NCBI GenBank assembly: GCA_043228905.1
Contig: JBHGNT010000001.1
Location: 2,046,001 to 2,110,000 of the forward strand
From: Azolla caroliniana
Lineage: Eukaryota > Polypodiophyta
Length of the DNA: 64,000 bases
Direction of reading: 5' to 3'
In this document: positions 42,948 to 56,205 of the stretch, one piece after another
How the letters are laid out: each line of letters opens with the position of its first letter
How positions within the stretch are numbered: position 1 is the first letter of the stretch
The notes under the pieces: generated by a model
Databases searched by the model: none
Told to the model about the DNA's origin: nothing
Seen by the model: the letters and a program-made list of their open reading frames with translations, nothing else
Program-made: the position numbers and the translations under genes

Positions 42948-44752
42948 ATGGAACAACTAGAGAAATTGATGAAAAAGATGAGCATGACTATTATGATACA
43001 TATAATGGGGCCACCTACTTGCAACACATTCAATGATCACAATATTAACTTCTATCGATTCATTAGAGGTTTGGCATTCATGGCCATATCAATGATGATT
43101 ATGGTGATAGGTTCAATTCACCATTTGGTGCATGCTAATGACCACATAGTTGGCGCAAATCACGGGTGGCAAATTCCATCACAAGCAGGGTTCTCAACTT
43201 CCTACTATTCAAACTGGGCCTCTAATCAAACCTTCTACCTTGGCGATTTCATATGTAAGCAAGCATAATGTCTCATTAATCCATATTCTTCCTTCTATCT
43301 CTCTTTGCCAAATGTGAGCAAGGTTTAAATAGTTTCCTCTATTTGTGCCATTCTTTACAAGGGAATGGATATGACTGACTTGGTTCAACAACACCCTCCC
43401 CCCCCTTTTTTTCGTTACAAAGATAACTTAACCATTCTAATAATTTTATTGCTCCTCTAGGGTTCTGCTTTACATGTTCCGACACATTCCTTACAATTTA
43501 TCCCTTCTTTAGGGCCTTATAACAACCATGTACTTATTTAGAATTATCGGTTCTCTTGTTCGAAATATTTATCATTCTCGTCGTAGAGCAACACCTTTTC
43601 CTCATGTGCATAAGTTTCATTAGTACCAATGATAGGAGATGGGTTCCATCGATCCAACAAATCACCCATCTTTGGTTTGGACCATTTTCTTTGAGACATA
43701 CTCCACCACGTCTTTACTAGTTTTGTTTCTTATTATGAAAAATGGTTTCCTTTATTCCAATAATTTTACCACTTTTTCAAGGTACCAAATTCTAATTATG
43801 TCATTAGCTATTATTCTTTTTATTCTTCAGCTATTTAATTTTAAATTTAATATTATTATACTTCGAAATTTAAAATATTTATATTTGTACTGATTTTTGT
43901 TTTCACTTTAATATTTACATTCTTCTATCTTTTTCTTTCCAAAAGATTAATGAAAAATGCATCATTTTATATTGCTTATCTTCAACTCTTTCCTTCTTTT
44001 GATGAATTGCTAGTTACGAAATTCACTCTTCACAACCAAAAGAAAACCTTTGTTCATCCATCCCTTTTGGGAAACAAATCTTTATCACCCAACATCTTAT
44101 ACAATTAGTGACTCTCATAAGTAGGATAAAGATTTGGTTTCTTTTACATATAAATATCTCACAAAATACTTCATTTACAACACATTCCAAGATATATTGT
44201 ACAACCCTCACATTTTCTACATAGAAAATTCTAAAAGCTAGCTATGCATGACAATGTGAAGTGTCATCTCTTGTAATCGTTCTATTAACTATGAACACGA
44301 CATTATAAAGAATTGGAAAATGCCACCATGACAATTGTTTGTTAAATTATGTATTCCAAGTTCAAACCCGAAGTAGCTCATTGGCTTTTATGTGTAATGC
44401 AGCCTTCCATTATCAAAAGAATTTACATTCGGTGTATGAGGTGAATAATGCAACATATACAAGTTGCATTTTCAATGAAACTGATGTGGATAACCGTAAT
44501 TGGTCGACAAAGGGTGGCCGAAGCATAGTGCCAGTGAATGAGACTAGACCTTACTTCTTCATGTGTATCATTGGTGATCATTGCCAACAAGGCATGAAGC
44601 TTGCCCTTCTCCAAGTTTTACCTGTACCTCCAACCCCACCATCACCTCCTGATCTCCTTTCTAATATTATTGAATCTACCACCTCCCATTTAATTGCCCC
44701 TTTTTTCATTCTATGGTTACCTATTATTATGGTTACTATCATTTTCATGTAA
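42948..44752 (+). CDS. Phytocyanin (uclacyanin/early-nodulin-like), GPI-anchored
   Basis: Two exons, 42,948-43,254 and 44,403-44,752, join in frame (GT-AG, intron 1,148 bp). From the first ATG the product is 218 residues. From the in-frame ATG at 43,080, which begins the hydrophobic MAISMMIMVIGS signal segment, it is 174 residues, closer to the family's usual length. The plastocyanin-like domain starts at HIVGANHGWQIP. Type-1 copper ligands are all present: His in NLHSVYEV, then Cys, His and Met in FMCIIGDHCQQGM; disulfide Cys residues are in YTSC and GDHC. Met as the axial ligand points to uclacyanin/plantacyanin chemistry, not stellacyanin (Gln). A Pro-rich linker (PVPPTPPSPP) and a hydrophobic tail fit a GPI anchor. 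These are extracellular copper proteins of the wall or plasma membrane; a redox role is inferred. Confidence 0.85.
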
Positions 44753-45816
44753 TATAAGTCTTACAATTTATGTTACCCTAAACATTGTGAAAGATTGTGA
44801 TAAACTTTCAACATCTATGCCATCTAGCATCAACATTTCCTAAAGGAAAACTCCACATAATACAAATATCAGTCTTTAATGAAAATGGTTAGGACAAGGA
44901 TATGTTTCTTCACCCACAATTGACTTTTGTGTCATATGCATACCACCTTTAATAATAAGAAACAACCCACGATATGTCTCATCATAAAACTACACCCAAA
45001 CATTATGATAAAATGTCAGCCTCAAAGAAGTTGATTATCTTTTTATAACTAGTTTATTATGATACTCATTAATCAACACTTGCAAGCACATTTTTGCATC
45101 ATAGGTCACTCAAAAAAGTTATAGCCATAAGAAGCTCATAATGATACGCATACAATGACTGCATTTCAAGGAGGGAAATGTATCCCTGTTTGAAATGGGA
45201 AAACATATCACTTTTCCAATGTTTGATAGATGCATCATCCAATTGTAAAAAAGAGCAGATTCTTTGAAGTAGCTGAAATTGTGTATATGAAGCGTACAAT
45301 TGCAACATTAACCAGAGATTTCTTCAACAAAGAACCTTCTTGTTAGTGTAAATAACCAGAAACCCTTTTAAGAGGATATCAAGAAGAACGATGCATTAAT
45401 CACCCTTGCAATAATGATTGTTCAATACATAAAACAGGCTAACATGAAACCATCTCATAAATACAATGTTTTTCTCGACAAAACATAACGATTCTAGATC
45501 TTACACACCAAGACATGCAACCATCTTACATGAGCAAAATATACAGGGATCAGGGATCAAACGTGGCAAGAAGAATTTGTATATCATATGAATGGCTTCG
45601 ATGTGCCTTTCTCCCACAATGGGGGATTCGTATGTGTCTTTCTCATTAGTTTTTACTTGAGACTTCCAACCATTCTCCCCCCATATAAATCTCCATGCAT
45701 CTTATTAATCAACATGTTGGATCCTTTTCAGCACCGGAAAGCCAAGCACTTTCACATGTATGCTCGAGAAAATCATTCAAAAAACACCCATGCACAATAT
45801 ATATGTATATTTAAAC
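44753..45816. other. Convergent intergenic region
   Basis: This lies between the 3' ends of the phytocyanin and acyltransferase genes and should hold both 3' UTRs. No further gene or repeat was recognised. Confidence 0.5.
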
Positions 45817-48800
45817 TCAATAACAGCTTGCTGATTCTCGTAAGTACCACTTTCTAATATCATGTGTGTGATTGTATCTCATTAATCCTTGGGCAGCAAA
45901 GCTTACAAATGCTGCAGGATCTTTAAATCTCTTAAGCCTCGCTATCACTCCTTCTTGAAAGCTTAATCTATCACCATCTGAATACAAACACCCCTCAGAA
46001 GACGATGATATCGATCTATCCCCATTGCTTCCATTCATTTTATCGTCACCATCATGTTTGTTATAGTAAACCATTTGATTTGAATTGACATCCTTGCTAT
46101 TAAATACCACTCGATGATATCCATGTGGTTCGTCTCTATGCCTCAATTTACTAATGAATTCGTCAGAGTTGGAGGTACTTTGTTCAATGCCACATAACTG
46201 ATCGAGCTCTGATTTAAGGTCTTGAAGATGTTGTCCGACTCGAAAAGCTATAGCTTCGTGAACCATTGTTTTTGAGATCCCACCCTCTTTATATTTGGAG
46301 AAAAGATCATCGAGTTTAATTGGATCACCAACAAGCACTACCACCTAATAAATATGCAGCGAGGTATTCATCAAATGTTAAAACATGGACAAAAAAATTT
46401 CAAAAAGTATCCTTCACATTGGAGGATATCAATTTGAGTTTACTTTGTGTGATAAAATACCATTCTTGAAAATTTTCCTTTCTGCTTCTTATAGCTTATG
46501 TAAAGCAACCTTTAAAAAACAATTAAATATCAAAAAATTATTTTTGAGCTTGTACTTTTCATTTTTAGCTTAGAAAAAGTGACCTTAATACTAATATTTG
46601 AAATTTTCCTTTGTTTTAGCTAGTTAAGGTCAGGCATAAAATTGCGGCTTACTCTCTTCCTCACAGATGGAATTTTGCGACCAATTGGCATAATTTCTTG
46701 CATCCCCGAATGAACAAAAGGAAGCACTATCGGTGGCACATCCCCAGCATCAAGTGCAAGCCTATAATAACTATATAGTGTCAGAGAGAAGGAAATACCA
46801 CTGACATATTAGGCCAAATTTTTGTTAAATATACCTTCCAATTCCTCTCTTAGCACTCTGGATTGTTTTACCACCATCTCGAGAACGGCTACCCTCAGGG
46901 AAAATGTGTATCCAATCACCTCTTCTCAGCTTTTCTACTGCCATATCGATTCCCTGCAATTAAAAATAGAAACAAGCTGAGGTAAGTGTACAAAGAAAAG
47001 AAATATATCTCAAAGACCACATGCTTGCATGTTATATGTGCGCACATATACATGAACATTTACAGGGTATTGTCACCATATAAATTACTTCATATTGCTT
47101 TGTCAAAACATCCTCCATCACAAGAGTCAATGACCTTTTTAGCTTCTCTTGTTGATAGTATTTTGCTTATGATATTACTAGTTGTACGGACCATAAGTAT
47201 GTATCCTACAAATTGTTGGGACTCCAACTATATTTCTATATATCGTTTGCTAATGAGGGAAAATATACACACTTAATTTATCTTAAGTTCTAAAATAGTA
47301 TCTGGCAAGCTTCCAAGTTAACTCCGTCCAAATTGGAGTACTGCTCTACCTCCAGAAAAATGCATAGAATAAATTCTGTTACAAGACCATATGCAATGGG
47401 CCTTCTATTAATTAATACGCGCTACATTCTCTTGTGGCCAAACACAACATAAATAAGCAATTGGTTCAAACTACCTCAAAGATTTGGGTTTCATCCCCAA
47501 TCACTAGAGAGAGAGTAAGCTCAAAAAAACAACCAGCCAATTTACATAACATGTTGAGAGAAAGACATTAGGACATCTATACAAAGTAAACTATTTAAAA
47601 TCCTCTCTGCGTATTCAACTTCCAAAAATGGTGACAATTTTACAGCATCATCAGCGGTCTAGTTGTCTTCTAAAATTGATCAGATAAAGTAACTCTCTTC
47701 CAACAATATTTCAAACTTCACGAAAATATCATTAGTCTATACACCTTTTGGTAGACACCTGCGCCTCGTGCCAGGGGGAGAACTTTGACACAACGAAAGA
47801 ATGCTGATGTTGCTGTGTTTGTGAAGCATCTATCAGTTGCACAAAGTGTCCACCTTAAGCGATTGGAATCCAGCAGAACATGGGGTGGTAGCATAGCAGC
47901 TAACACGAGGGGGTCATCAATTGATGCCACATGATTGCTCACCTTAAAACAAGAAAGAATATAGCAACATGTCATTAAATTAATTAAAAATAATTATTAG
48001 AATAATCATATCATATGCTTCATATATCAACCGGTGAACTCTTACAAACATGGTGTCATATGCAAATTTGTTAATTATATCAAAATTATATCATTGATAT
48101 ATCCAAGGAAAGGAGCATGAATAGTAAAATCTCAGTGAATATGATCCAGCCAAGGTTGAGCTCAGAAAATATCAGCAAATAACTTATCACCCAAATGAAT
48201 AGAAGCATTCAGTAATGTTTTCATTGTTTCCAAATCAATTTGGTCAGAAATTGCAACGCTTCAAATCATGTGGGGTTCTTGAAAAGAAGAAAATCACAAA
48301 TATGATCAAAGATAATAAGCTTTGGATGTACTATTCCTCCTTTAATCATAATCAAAATAAATGATAACAATTGAAAATGTATCTAAAGAAAGATTAAGAT
48401 AATCGAAAGCTTTTTAATATTTAGACGGAATAAAAAGCAACAGATAGACTACTAACTAAGCACAAGCATGGTCCATCTTTGCTACCAGTGATCTCATTTT
48501 GAGACAGACAATCAAAATCCAAAGATCCTTAAGACGTCATATTTCTAGCTCCCATGTTTGGGTTTTCTATTATTTGGCTATGGAAACCCCATAGTGCACT
48601 CTGTAGAGACTAAGATTATTAATGGGAATAAAGCAAACACATACATACCGTAATAAGAGCTTGGCCTTGAGGGCGGTTTAACACTGCATCTAGAAGCTTA
48701 TCAACACAATAAACCTGCATTCAGAGAGTTCTACTGGATCACATTCTCGCGATGCCAGGACATTCCAGATATAATTATAGTGAGCCAACATGAGAAACAT

Positions 48801-50063
48801 ATACAACTTAGTGAATACCTCTGTTCTGTTAAAACTATGCATGAATGCATGGCAAACATTTCCAATAAGTGGCAAGGCAACAGCTTGGAGGACCCGAACA
48901 ACGTAAGAATTCTCTTGGAAAATGGCTGTGTACTTGTCTTCTGCAAATGCAGTTATAGAATAACAAGAAGTGAGCAAAAGCATAAATGCAAGCAATACAA
49001 AAAAAAAATCCAGATGAGAAATTAGGATAATGAATAATCAGCATGCAAAAGACTCACAATAATGGGACAAAATGCCCAGACGAGAGTTAGATAATGGAAC
49101 AACATCAGAATGAACTCAACAAGCAGGGATCAAAATACAAAACATCTGCAACAATTCCTGCTTGTTTCTGTTTAGAGTTACAAAAATATGCTTGGCCAAA
49201 GTTGAGGCACCTAATCACATGAACATTAAGATTAAACACATAATTTAAAAGCATAACAATATATTTAGAGTGAAGATTAGCTTAATCCACCAAATAATCA
49301 CTATTAAAGATAATTTTTTAGCTCAATGTTCCGAACAATATTGACAAATGACATGTAATCAAACAGGCTTCTATTTAATAGTAAAAATGAATCAAAATCA
49401 TTTCCTAGCTTTCTTAATAAATGCAAATCGACCTTTTAACCAGAAGCACAACAGTAAATGAATCTCTGATTCGCCCAATTGAAAACATTCACACTTCATA
49501 TTGAACCAATTAAAATCCATAACATTTCCCAATTTGAGTGTGATAATAAATTGTTCCATTAACAACAAATGTTGTGCCTAAAATATAGTTGAATGACCCA
49601 AATCGAAAAAATGGAAATTTTGTTACTAAATTAAATAATTAAAATCTTTTAAAAAATATCAGCAAAATGAAGCCCTGAAAAAAATTTGAAACAGACCTGT
49701 TTTCTGGCCAATGGTGGTGGATTGGACCATAGTGGGAGATGAAATTTGAGCCCCTCCATCCAACTCTGAAGGTGCGGAAAACCTCCCATAAAACGAAGAC
49801 GACGACGACGACGATGATGATGATGATGATGATGATGAATAATTCATCTGCCTTGCTAGAACAGAGGAAAGAACTGCATTCAAAGGCTTGATGGAGACCC
49901 CGGATCCTAGAATGGCTTTCTTGTTCGCGTGATGGTATGCCCTTTTGGCCGAGAAATGGCGAAGAAGGAAAGCTCGAGGAGAGCAGGAAATGCGAAGTCT
50001 TTCCTTCACTCGAATCTGCATCGCTCTGAGGTTAGATCGCCATTGAAGCTTCTTCGACTCCAT
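45817..50063 (-). CDS. Tafazzin-like phospholipid/glycerol acyltransferase
   Basis: Seven exons on the minus strand: 50,063-49,697; 48,940-48,819; 48,714-48,649; 47,942-47,745; 46,953-46,835; 46,761-46,653; 46,344-45,817. Every join keeps frame, giving 502 residues. The acyltransferase core has the HX4D motif in TVSNHVASIDDPLVL (His 189, Asp 194), the downstream IFPEGSRSRDGGK block (from residue 268) and PIVLPFVHSGMQEIMPIG. This pattern is that of tafazzin and monolysocardiolipin acyltransferases (the Arabidopsis At3g05510 type), which remodel cardiolipin or related phospholipids. The N-terminus is Arg/Ser-rich with SPRAFLLRHFSAKRAYHH, possibly an organelle-targeting peptide. A 15-residue Ser run comes from a trinucleotide repeat (about 49,795-49,843). 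The long C-terminal half after the core is low-complexity and its role is unknown. Confidence 0.85.
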
Positions 50064-53000
50064 CACTCTTCTGGGAAGGTCGTAGTCCTCCTCCTCCTCC
50101 TCCTTTTCTTCTGAATCAAAGCCTTAGGGCATATCGGCGATGTTTATTATATGTGTATATATATTTATTTATTTTTTATTTTTTTATTTTTTTTAAAGAG
50201 AGATAGACACATATGATATGATAATTGCAGGAATACCCTTATCAGAGCATTATCCACAAGAGCTATTGAGTGCCCTTATCAATTTACCGTGGAAATCTAC
50301 AAAGCTCACCACATTATGGGAGGTCATGCTATTCGTCCTTCTCATCTGAATTTGGCAGTGTTTATAGAAGAGAGAGGGATATAGGATATGATAATTGCAG
50401 GAGTACCCTTATCAAAACTTATCCACGAATGTTATGGATTGCCCTTATCATTTTATTTCATGAATCTACAGACCTCGCTCGCCATGTTACACAATAATGC
50501 CCCCCACCCCATTGGTGTTGTACACAATCTACCAACGGATACCCCCTCCCCTGCCCATGATGAGCATTTCAATTACTTCTTCTCACAAAATAAGCTTGAT
50601 GAGAATCTAGATATCATCTTAGTTTATTACAAAGAACATAAATCAACTCGGCAAAAGAATGATTCCGTTGTTCTGCAAGTTTGGGAGCAATTTGCAAGAA
50701 TATATGGTTGTCGTGTTAAATTAACCTAGAGCCTTCGGGGATACATGTCTCATCAGAAAGTACTTCTACGAATCATGTGCAAGCTCAAATTGTTCTAGAC
50801 TAGCAAATGCCATGTTCAATGCAAGATGCCAAATGTTTTCGAATTTCTATCACAATTCCATCGGGGATTTTCCAAATATCATTTCACCTCTCGTATAGCT
50901 TATGGCGTACGCATAAGAATTGATCATTTACATGGGACTTTAAAATCAACCAAGACATTTGACAATTCAAAGCAAGCATTTACATGTACTTGCGTGTTGG
51001 CTCATGTTGACCCAACCATGCCCTTCATATTCATAGAAGTTAGTACATTTGATTTTGCATGCAAATGTGTATAGTATTGTATTGGCATACACATCCATAC
51101 ATTACTATGAGTTATTTACAACTATAGTAGGCCCATCAAGCAGAAATTCGGAATTGCTTTAATCAACCATTTTTGGATGGTTATGGTGATGGCACATAAA
51201 TTAGGGTTCATCATACATAAAGTATCATATACCCATATGCTACTCTTATTACAATTCTTTTCATGGATATTTAGTCTATATGTAGTAGTTGATATGGAAA
51301 TTTCAATCTCTAGACTTATGGTGCGTAATATAGGCTACATCAACACCTCCGAAACATCAAGTGAAGAGTACGAATTTAGTTAAATGATCACATTCTTCTC
51401 ATCGCTTGAGTTTTGGTATTTCCTTATAACCAAGCTCTTTTTTTTTGTGATTAGGGCCTTCTTATTTTAAGTTGACTTGACTACTAGGACATAAGGGGTT
51501 TAACCACTTGAATGGTAATATTCGATCTATTATATTATCAAGGACTCCCATACAAACATTCCTCCTGTTATCAATTCAAAACATACATGGTTCTACCTCA
51601 AGATACACACATATATGTCCCATTTTATGTGATGATGTCAAGTGCGGGGTCCTTTGTTTTCCGTTACGGTTGTTTCAAGACCAACCCTTGTTTTTGTTCA
51701 AGTGAAAACCCCCATACAAGGGGAACTTGTGGTGAGAGCAACATCTCTTGTAAGGGATACTTTGGCAATTCCTCATGTACGCTCCACTTATGGCCACCTT
51801 TTCCCCTTGAGATAACTTCATTTTGCATAACCCCAAAATTTGTGTTTGTCTTTACGAGCTACCTTCCACAACACCAAACTAAAGACTGTGTAATGAAAAA
51901 CCACAAAAACAATGTATTAGAAATTTTAACTATCTCTTTCAAGGCCTCTCTCCTATCTCTTCATTTGTAAAAGTTTGTCTTCTTATTCTGTTGGTTAAAA
52001 ATATTTTCATTTGTTCCTTATGTGTTGAAAAATGCATCACCAATAATATTTCAAGAATCGGCAAATTGTAGGATGCGTAAGCATCTTCACAATATAAACG
52101 AAACCATGTGTGCGTGAAAAGGCCCAAATAAGTGGAGGTTGAGCTCGAAGTAAAAGAAAATAGAGTCAATGGGAGATTAATGATATGCAATGAATTGGCG
52201 TAGACCGATTTGTCCCTACAGTGGATCTTGCTGGCTTGGGAATTGAACAATGGTATTTATTGACGCTCATGGATGAACCCTGTGAAGGAACCCTTTGGGT
52301 GTGTGGGGGCATACGTGGAGTTTCATTGACCCCAATCATATATTCCTATTCCTCATAAAACTTGAGATTGGCACAATATGCGGAATTTAAGGCTTAGACT
52401 GATCTTGCTCTGGCTCACCTAGGCTCATGGTTCTTCATAGAGGGATCGTAGGGGAAATATAAGAACTACAATGTTTCATGTGTTATGAACGTTTGTTTTA
52501 TCTTGCTTTGAACGCTAAAAAATCCCGAACCTTGCTTGAATAAATGGATTTTAGATGATTATTTTGTCTGATAAAATGGAAAGGAGCCTCGTCGTTTCCT
52601 TTTTCTAGAGAGAGAGAGAGAGAGGTGAGGAAAGCAGATATTTGGGCTGTTTTTATTTTCATGAAATCTCTCTCATTGGATAAGGCATATAAAAATAATA
52701 TCGGAGAATCATAAGCACATTTTTTCTAGTTCCTCTATTATCTTCTTCATAAAGATATTAACTTATCCATATGCGTGGAAAAGAGATGAGACTGGAGCCA
52801 CATCATTGGCCGAAGCATATCGATACAGACATGTGGGAAGTCACAGGCACAAACAAAAAGTTATGAAAATCTACCCACCACCACCTCGTTCGCTTTTTTC
52901 GACGAAGCACACAGATTAATAATATCCGAGAATTAGGGGGCATAGTTAAAAATTAAATGTGCTCCCTCAACAGGTAAAGTATGATAAATCACGCGAGGAT

Positions 53001-53123
53001 ACGATAAGTTTTTTTTTTTTTTTCAGAGATTCACATTCTCAGAGAGCCATTATAAACTGGTTCCTACACGGAAAATAACAGAGAGTCATTTGTTGTGGTT
53101 GTGGTGGGTGTCACTTTGGGCCA
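50064..53123. other. Divergent intergenic region with a 110-bp duplication
   Basis: This is upstream of both the acyltransferase (-) and cyclophilin (+) genes. Positions about 50,198-50,309 and 50,370-50,477 are direct copies sharing GATATGATAATTGCAGGA, TACCCTTATCA and TGCCCTTATCA, so the ORF at 50,388-50,729 starts in a repeat. A Cys-rich 152-codon ORF (51,512-51,970) has no known motif. A short AG run lies at 52,609-52,624. Confidence 0.45.
53051..53056 (+). promoter_or_regulatory. Candidate TATA box of the CYP28-like gene
   Basis: TATAAA lies 68 bp before the ATG, leaving room for a start site at about 53,083 and a short leader of about 40 nt. It is positional evidence only. Confidence 0.4.
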
Positions 53124-54786
53124 ATGGCCAAGAACATGGGCAAGAACATGGGCATGATGAGGAGGGGCCTTGTGCTCACACCATCCCCTGCTCCTGCTGG
53201 GCCTTCTTCACACTGCCCCAATTTGCCCTGCGCCAATCCGCTGCCCATCATCAGATGCTGTACCGATGATGATGCCCATGCTTGTGTGAACGCCGATCCG
53301 CAGGAGAAGAAATCCAGGCGAGGCTTGCTGACTCAGGTCGGATTTGCCACTACAGGTGTTTCTCTAATCTCATCGTTCAAGTCCGATTTAGGGTTAGGGT
53401 TAGCTGAAGAAGCTAGCTCACCAGATTGCACTATTACGGACAAAGTTTATATGGACATTGTGAAATGCCCCTCTACTTTTAGCACAAGCAGAGATAATGC
53501 CAATGTGACACCACCATCACCATCACCATCACCATCACCATCAGTGTCATCACCATCATCCTCATCAACCACCATCATGAGTCCATCCTCATCTTCACCG
53601 ATGTCGTACTGCAATGATCATGAATCTGTGGGCCGGATCGTAATCGGCCTTTACGGCAAGCAAGTCCCCGAGACCGTCGCCATCTTCAAGGCCATGTGTA
53701 GTGGCCAGGCCGGATCTTCATACAAAGGATGCTTGTTCCATCGTGTCCTCCCCGGACAATACATCATGGCCGGGAAGCAAGGATTCTCCAAGGAGAAAGG
53801 GGAAATCATCCCGCCCACTCGTCTCCCCCGGAACCTCGAGTCCGTCAAGCCCGAAGCGTTTGCACTACAACATCTACGGCCGGGGACAGTCTCTCTTTGC
53901 CTTTCGGAGAATGATGATGATGATCAATTCCGGTTATCGACCGATTATCGCAATGTCGAGTTCCTCATCACCACAGGTCCATAATGAATGTCTTGAACAT
54001 ATTAATGACCATATTCTTCACATCATGTGGATATACCAGTTTCTCATGTATATCATTTTTTGCATCATGTTATATATAATTGGATTAAAGAACAAAATAG
54101 GGAACTAGCAATGACTTGCTAGGAATGAACAGGACCAGATGGTTTTTATATGTTATAAACCCAGAGAAGGATAGAAATGTCAGGCAAATAGTTGAAATTC
54201 CCATCACGAGTTCTTTTTTTTATGTTGTTGGCCAATGTTACAAGCAAATATTTCTTACATTCTTTATGTCTATTTCGGTCAATTCTTCGATAAAATTCAT
54301 GGTTACAAAATAGCCAAAAAGTTGGAGTTTTTTTTCCTCTTTATCCATATCCTTAATCATGCAATTCCTTTGTAGGGCCTGGTCCTGCACCACAGCTGGA
54401 CAACAAGAACATTGTCTTCGGAGTTGTTTTAGAAGGTTTTATACTTTAACCTTAATTAACATTCATGTAGTTTAAAAAATTGTATATTTCTTGTTTTTTT
54501 TCTGTAAGCACTTGAAACTATCTAACTAGCTACCTATCCATATAGGTTTTTTCTTTAGAAAGTAATAAATTGATGTGAAAAAGGATTGTTAAAGTGAAGG
54601 GGAACTGATGTAGGGCTAGATGTTGTGAGGGCATTAGCTACTGTCCCTACATACAAGCCTGGCGAACGAATTCGGCAGTTAAATGAACTGGCTACTTTCT
54701 TGGGAGATGAAAGAGCATCCAATGCTCGGAACTTCTGGTACCGACCATTGTCAGCACTGTATATTAGTGACTGTGGAGAACTTTGA
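53124..54786 (+). CDS. CYP28: CYP28-like cyclophilin-type PPIase, chloroplast
   Basis: Exons 53,124-53,976, 54,376-54,435 and 54,614-54,786 join in frame to 361 residues. The N-terminus is transit-peptide-like, followed by KKSRRGLLTQVGFATTGVSL (residues 62-81), a twin-arginine plus hydrophobic segment typical of Tat import into the thylakoid lumen. A Ser/Pro low-complexity stretch (130-160) precedes the cyclophilin domain (about 168-361): GRIVIGLYGKQVPETVAIFK, LFHRVLPGQYIMAGKQG, RPGTVSLCLSENDDDD, VEFLITTGPGP and NIVFGVVLEG. The Arg after FH is kept, but the Phe/Gln-Gly-Gly-Asp block of active cyclophilins is altered and the late catalytic His is Asn (DNKNIVFG), so prolyl isomerase activity may be weak. 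It matches the plant CYP28 subfamily. Function in the lumen is inferred from family and targeting. Confidence 0.87.
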
Positions 54787-55850
54787 GGACAAGAAATCAA
54801 TGTTTTGAGTGATTTGTATCTTTGAGGAGGATTATCTCTCTTGATCATATTTCTCTGTTGGGGAATATATAATGCAATGCCATCATCATTTGAGATAGAT
54901 GGAAGGAGCTTTCTTTGTCTCCTCAACTTTGAGCTATATATAATATGTAACTCTTCGATATGCTAGAGATGCTATGTTGCACCTCTCGCCATGTTTCTCT
55001 GAGATGCCATTGATGTAAAAAAGTGAATAAAGAAGCTTGTAAAATGAGTTCTGTGCTTCGAAATGTTTGTGAAAATGAAGGTGCTCTATATGTTTTTTGC
55101 GAAGCATGTTACATTTGAAGGTGTATTTCTGTGGCACAATTGTTCATGAACGATATGTAATGCCGTGATGATTGGCCTTCCCTACCTTACATTCTCATAT
55201 CAATATGTGATGGTATTTATTTGGGAGGCCTTCTCGAAAACATTTATACTTTGATCATTCGCATAACTTGCATTTGTAGGCATCATTTACTCTTCCTTTT
55301 TATTGTTCATATCATTGACTAACCTTGGATTCTAATGTATTACATTGCAATCATGACAACTCTAAACATAGGGCAGATCATTTGAATCGAAAATAGCATC
55401 ATATTCGATAATGGTGTGATCTTTTAATACCCAAAGAAGCGTTCTGAGTTAATTGTGCATTCAGTGGTCTGTTTTATTTCTTGAGCTCTTGTGTTTGTTT
55501 GTGTTTTCGCTTGTGGTAGCATTTCCATATCTAGAGGTAAAATGGTGGGGGAAATTTTACATGCATGTATGGAATAAATGAAACCGAACGAACATACTTA
55601 CTTTTGATATATACATAGTAAAATAAATGATATGACCTAATCTCATGTAAAAGAGGGAAGGGAATCGAGTAAGGGGCTCTCCTTTGAGTTTTTTGGGGCC
55701 AATGAGGTAGTGCCACGTGAAGATGGATTTTGGTCGCATAGTTGACAGTTATTTTTTTGTCCTGGTGGCGAGCGACCTGAGTTTTTAGTACCTTCTTCTC
55801 TCCATCTCTATTTGGAAGCCACGGTGGCCCCGGTCACGTGCAGTGCTTGC
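54787..55850. other. Intergenic, no gene seen
   Basis: This includes the 3' UTR of the CYP28-like gene and AT-rich DNA. Minus-strand ORFs at 54,555-54,926 and 55,531-55,739 are shadows or lack motifs. Confidence 0.5.
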
Positions 55851-55863
55851 GGCCAATGAGCTA

Positions 55864-56112
55864 GTGCCACATCAGCAATATGTAAATGGACGGCCAAACC
55901 TCGACCATGAGCGAGCTTCTTGTTCTTGTTCTTGGGCGTGCTTTGCATGGTGTGCCATGTCAGCAAACACGTGGTGTGCCCCGGCCACGGTGCAGTGCTT
56001 GCAGCCGATGAGCGAGTGCCACATCAGCAATGTGGAGGGCCAAACCTGGGACCATGAGCTTCTTGTTCTTGTTCTTGTTCTTGGTGGTGCCATGTCAGCA
56101 ACACGTGGACAA
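55864..56112. promoter_or_regulatory. Array of GCCACATCAGCA / GCCATGTCAGCA boxes with CACGTGG
   Basis: Boxes GTGCCACATCAGCAA or TGCCATGTCAGCAA occur at about 55,866, 55,957, 56,016 and 56,088, with CACGTGG (a G-box core) directly after two of them (about 55,970 and 56,102) and another CCACGTG at about 55,712. The phrase CAAACC...GACCATGAGC...TTCTTGTTCTTG repeats in between, so this is a decayed tandem repeat with a period of about 75-150 bp. It ends about 95 bp before the ATG at 56,206. The same box occurs upstream of SDE2. Confidence 0.4.
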
Positions 56113-56205
56113 ACCCCATTCATTCCTTCATTCAGTTTAAATTCTTCCCTTCTTATTGCTCTTCCTTTTTCCCCTCTTCCTTTTCTTGGCAGAGGCAGAG
56201 CTGCC

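Noticed and set aside
50388-50729. 113-codon ORF
   Set aside because: Starts inside a duplicated non-coding unit, has no family motif and no neighbouring exon.
51512-51970. 152-codon Cys-rich ORF considered as a small secreted protein
   Set aside because: No signal peptide, irregular Cys spacing, no similarity recognised, and an overlapping ORF in another frame.
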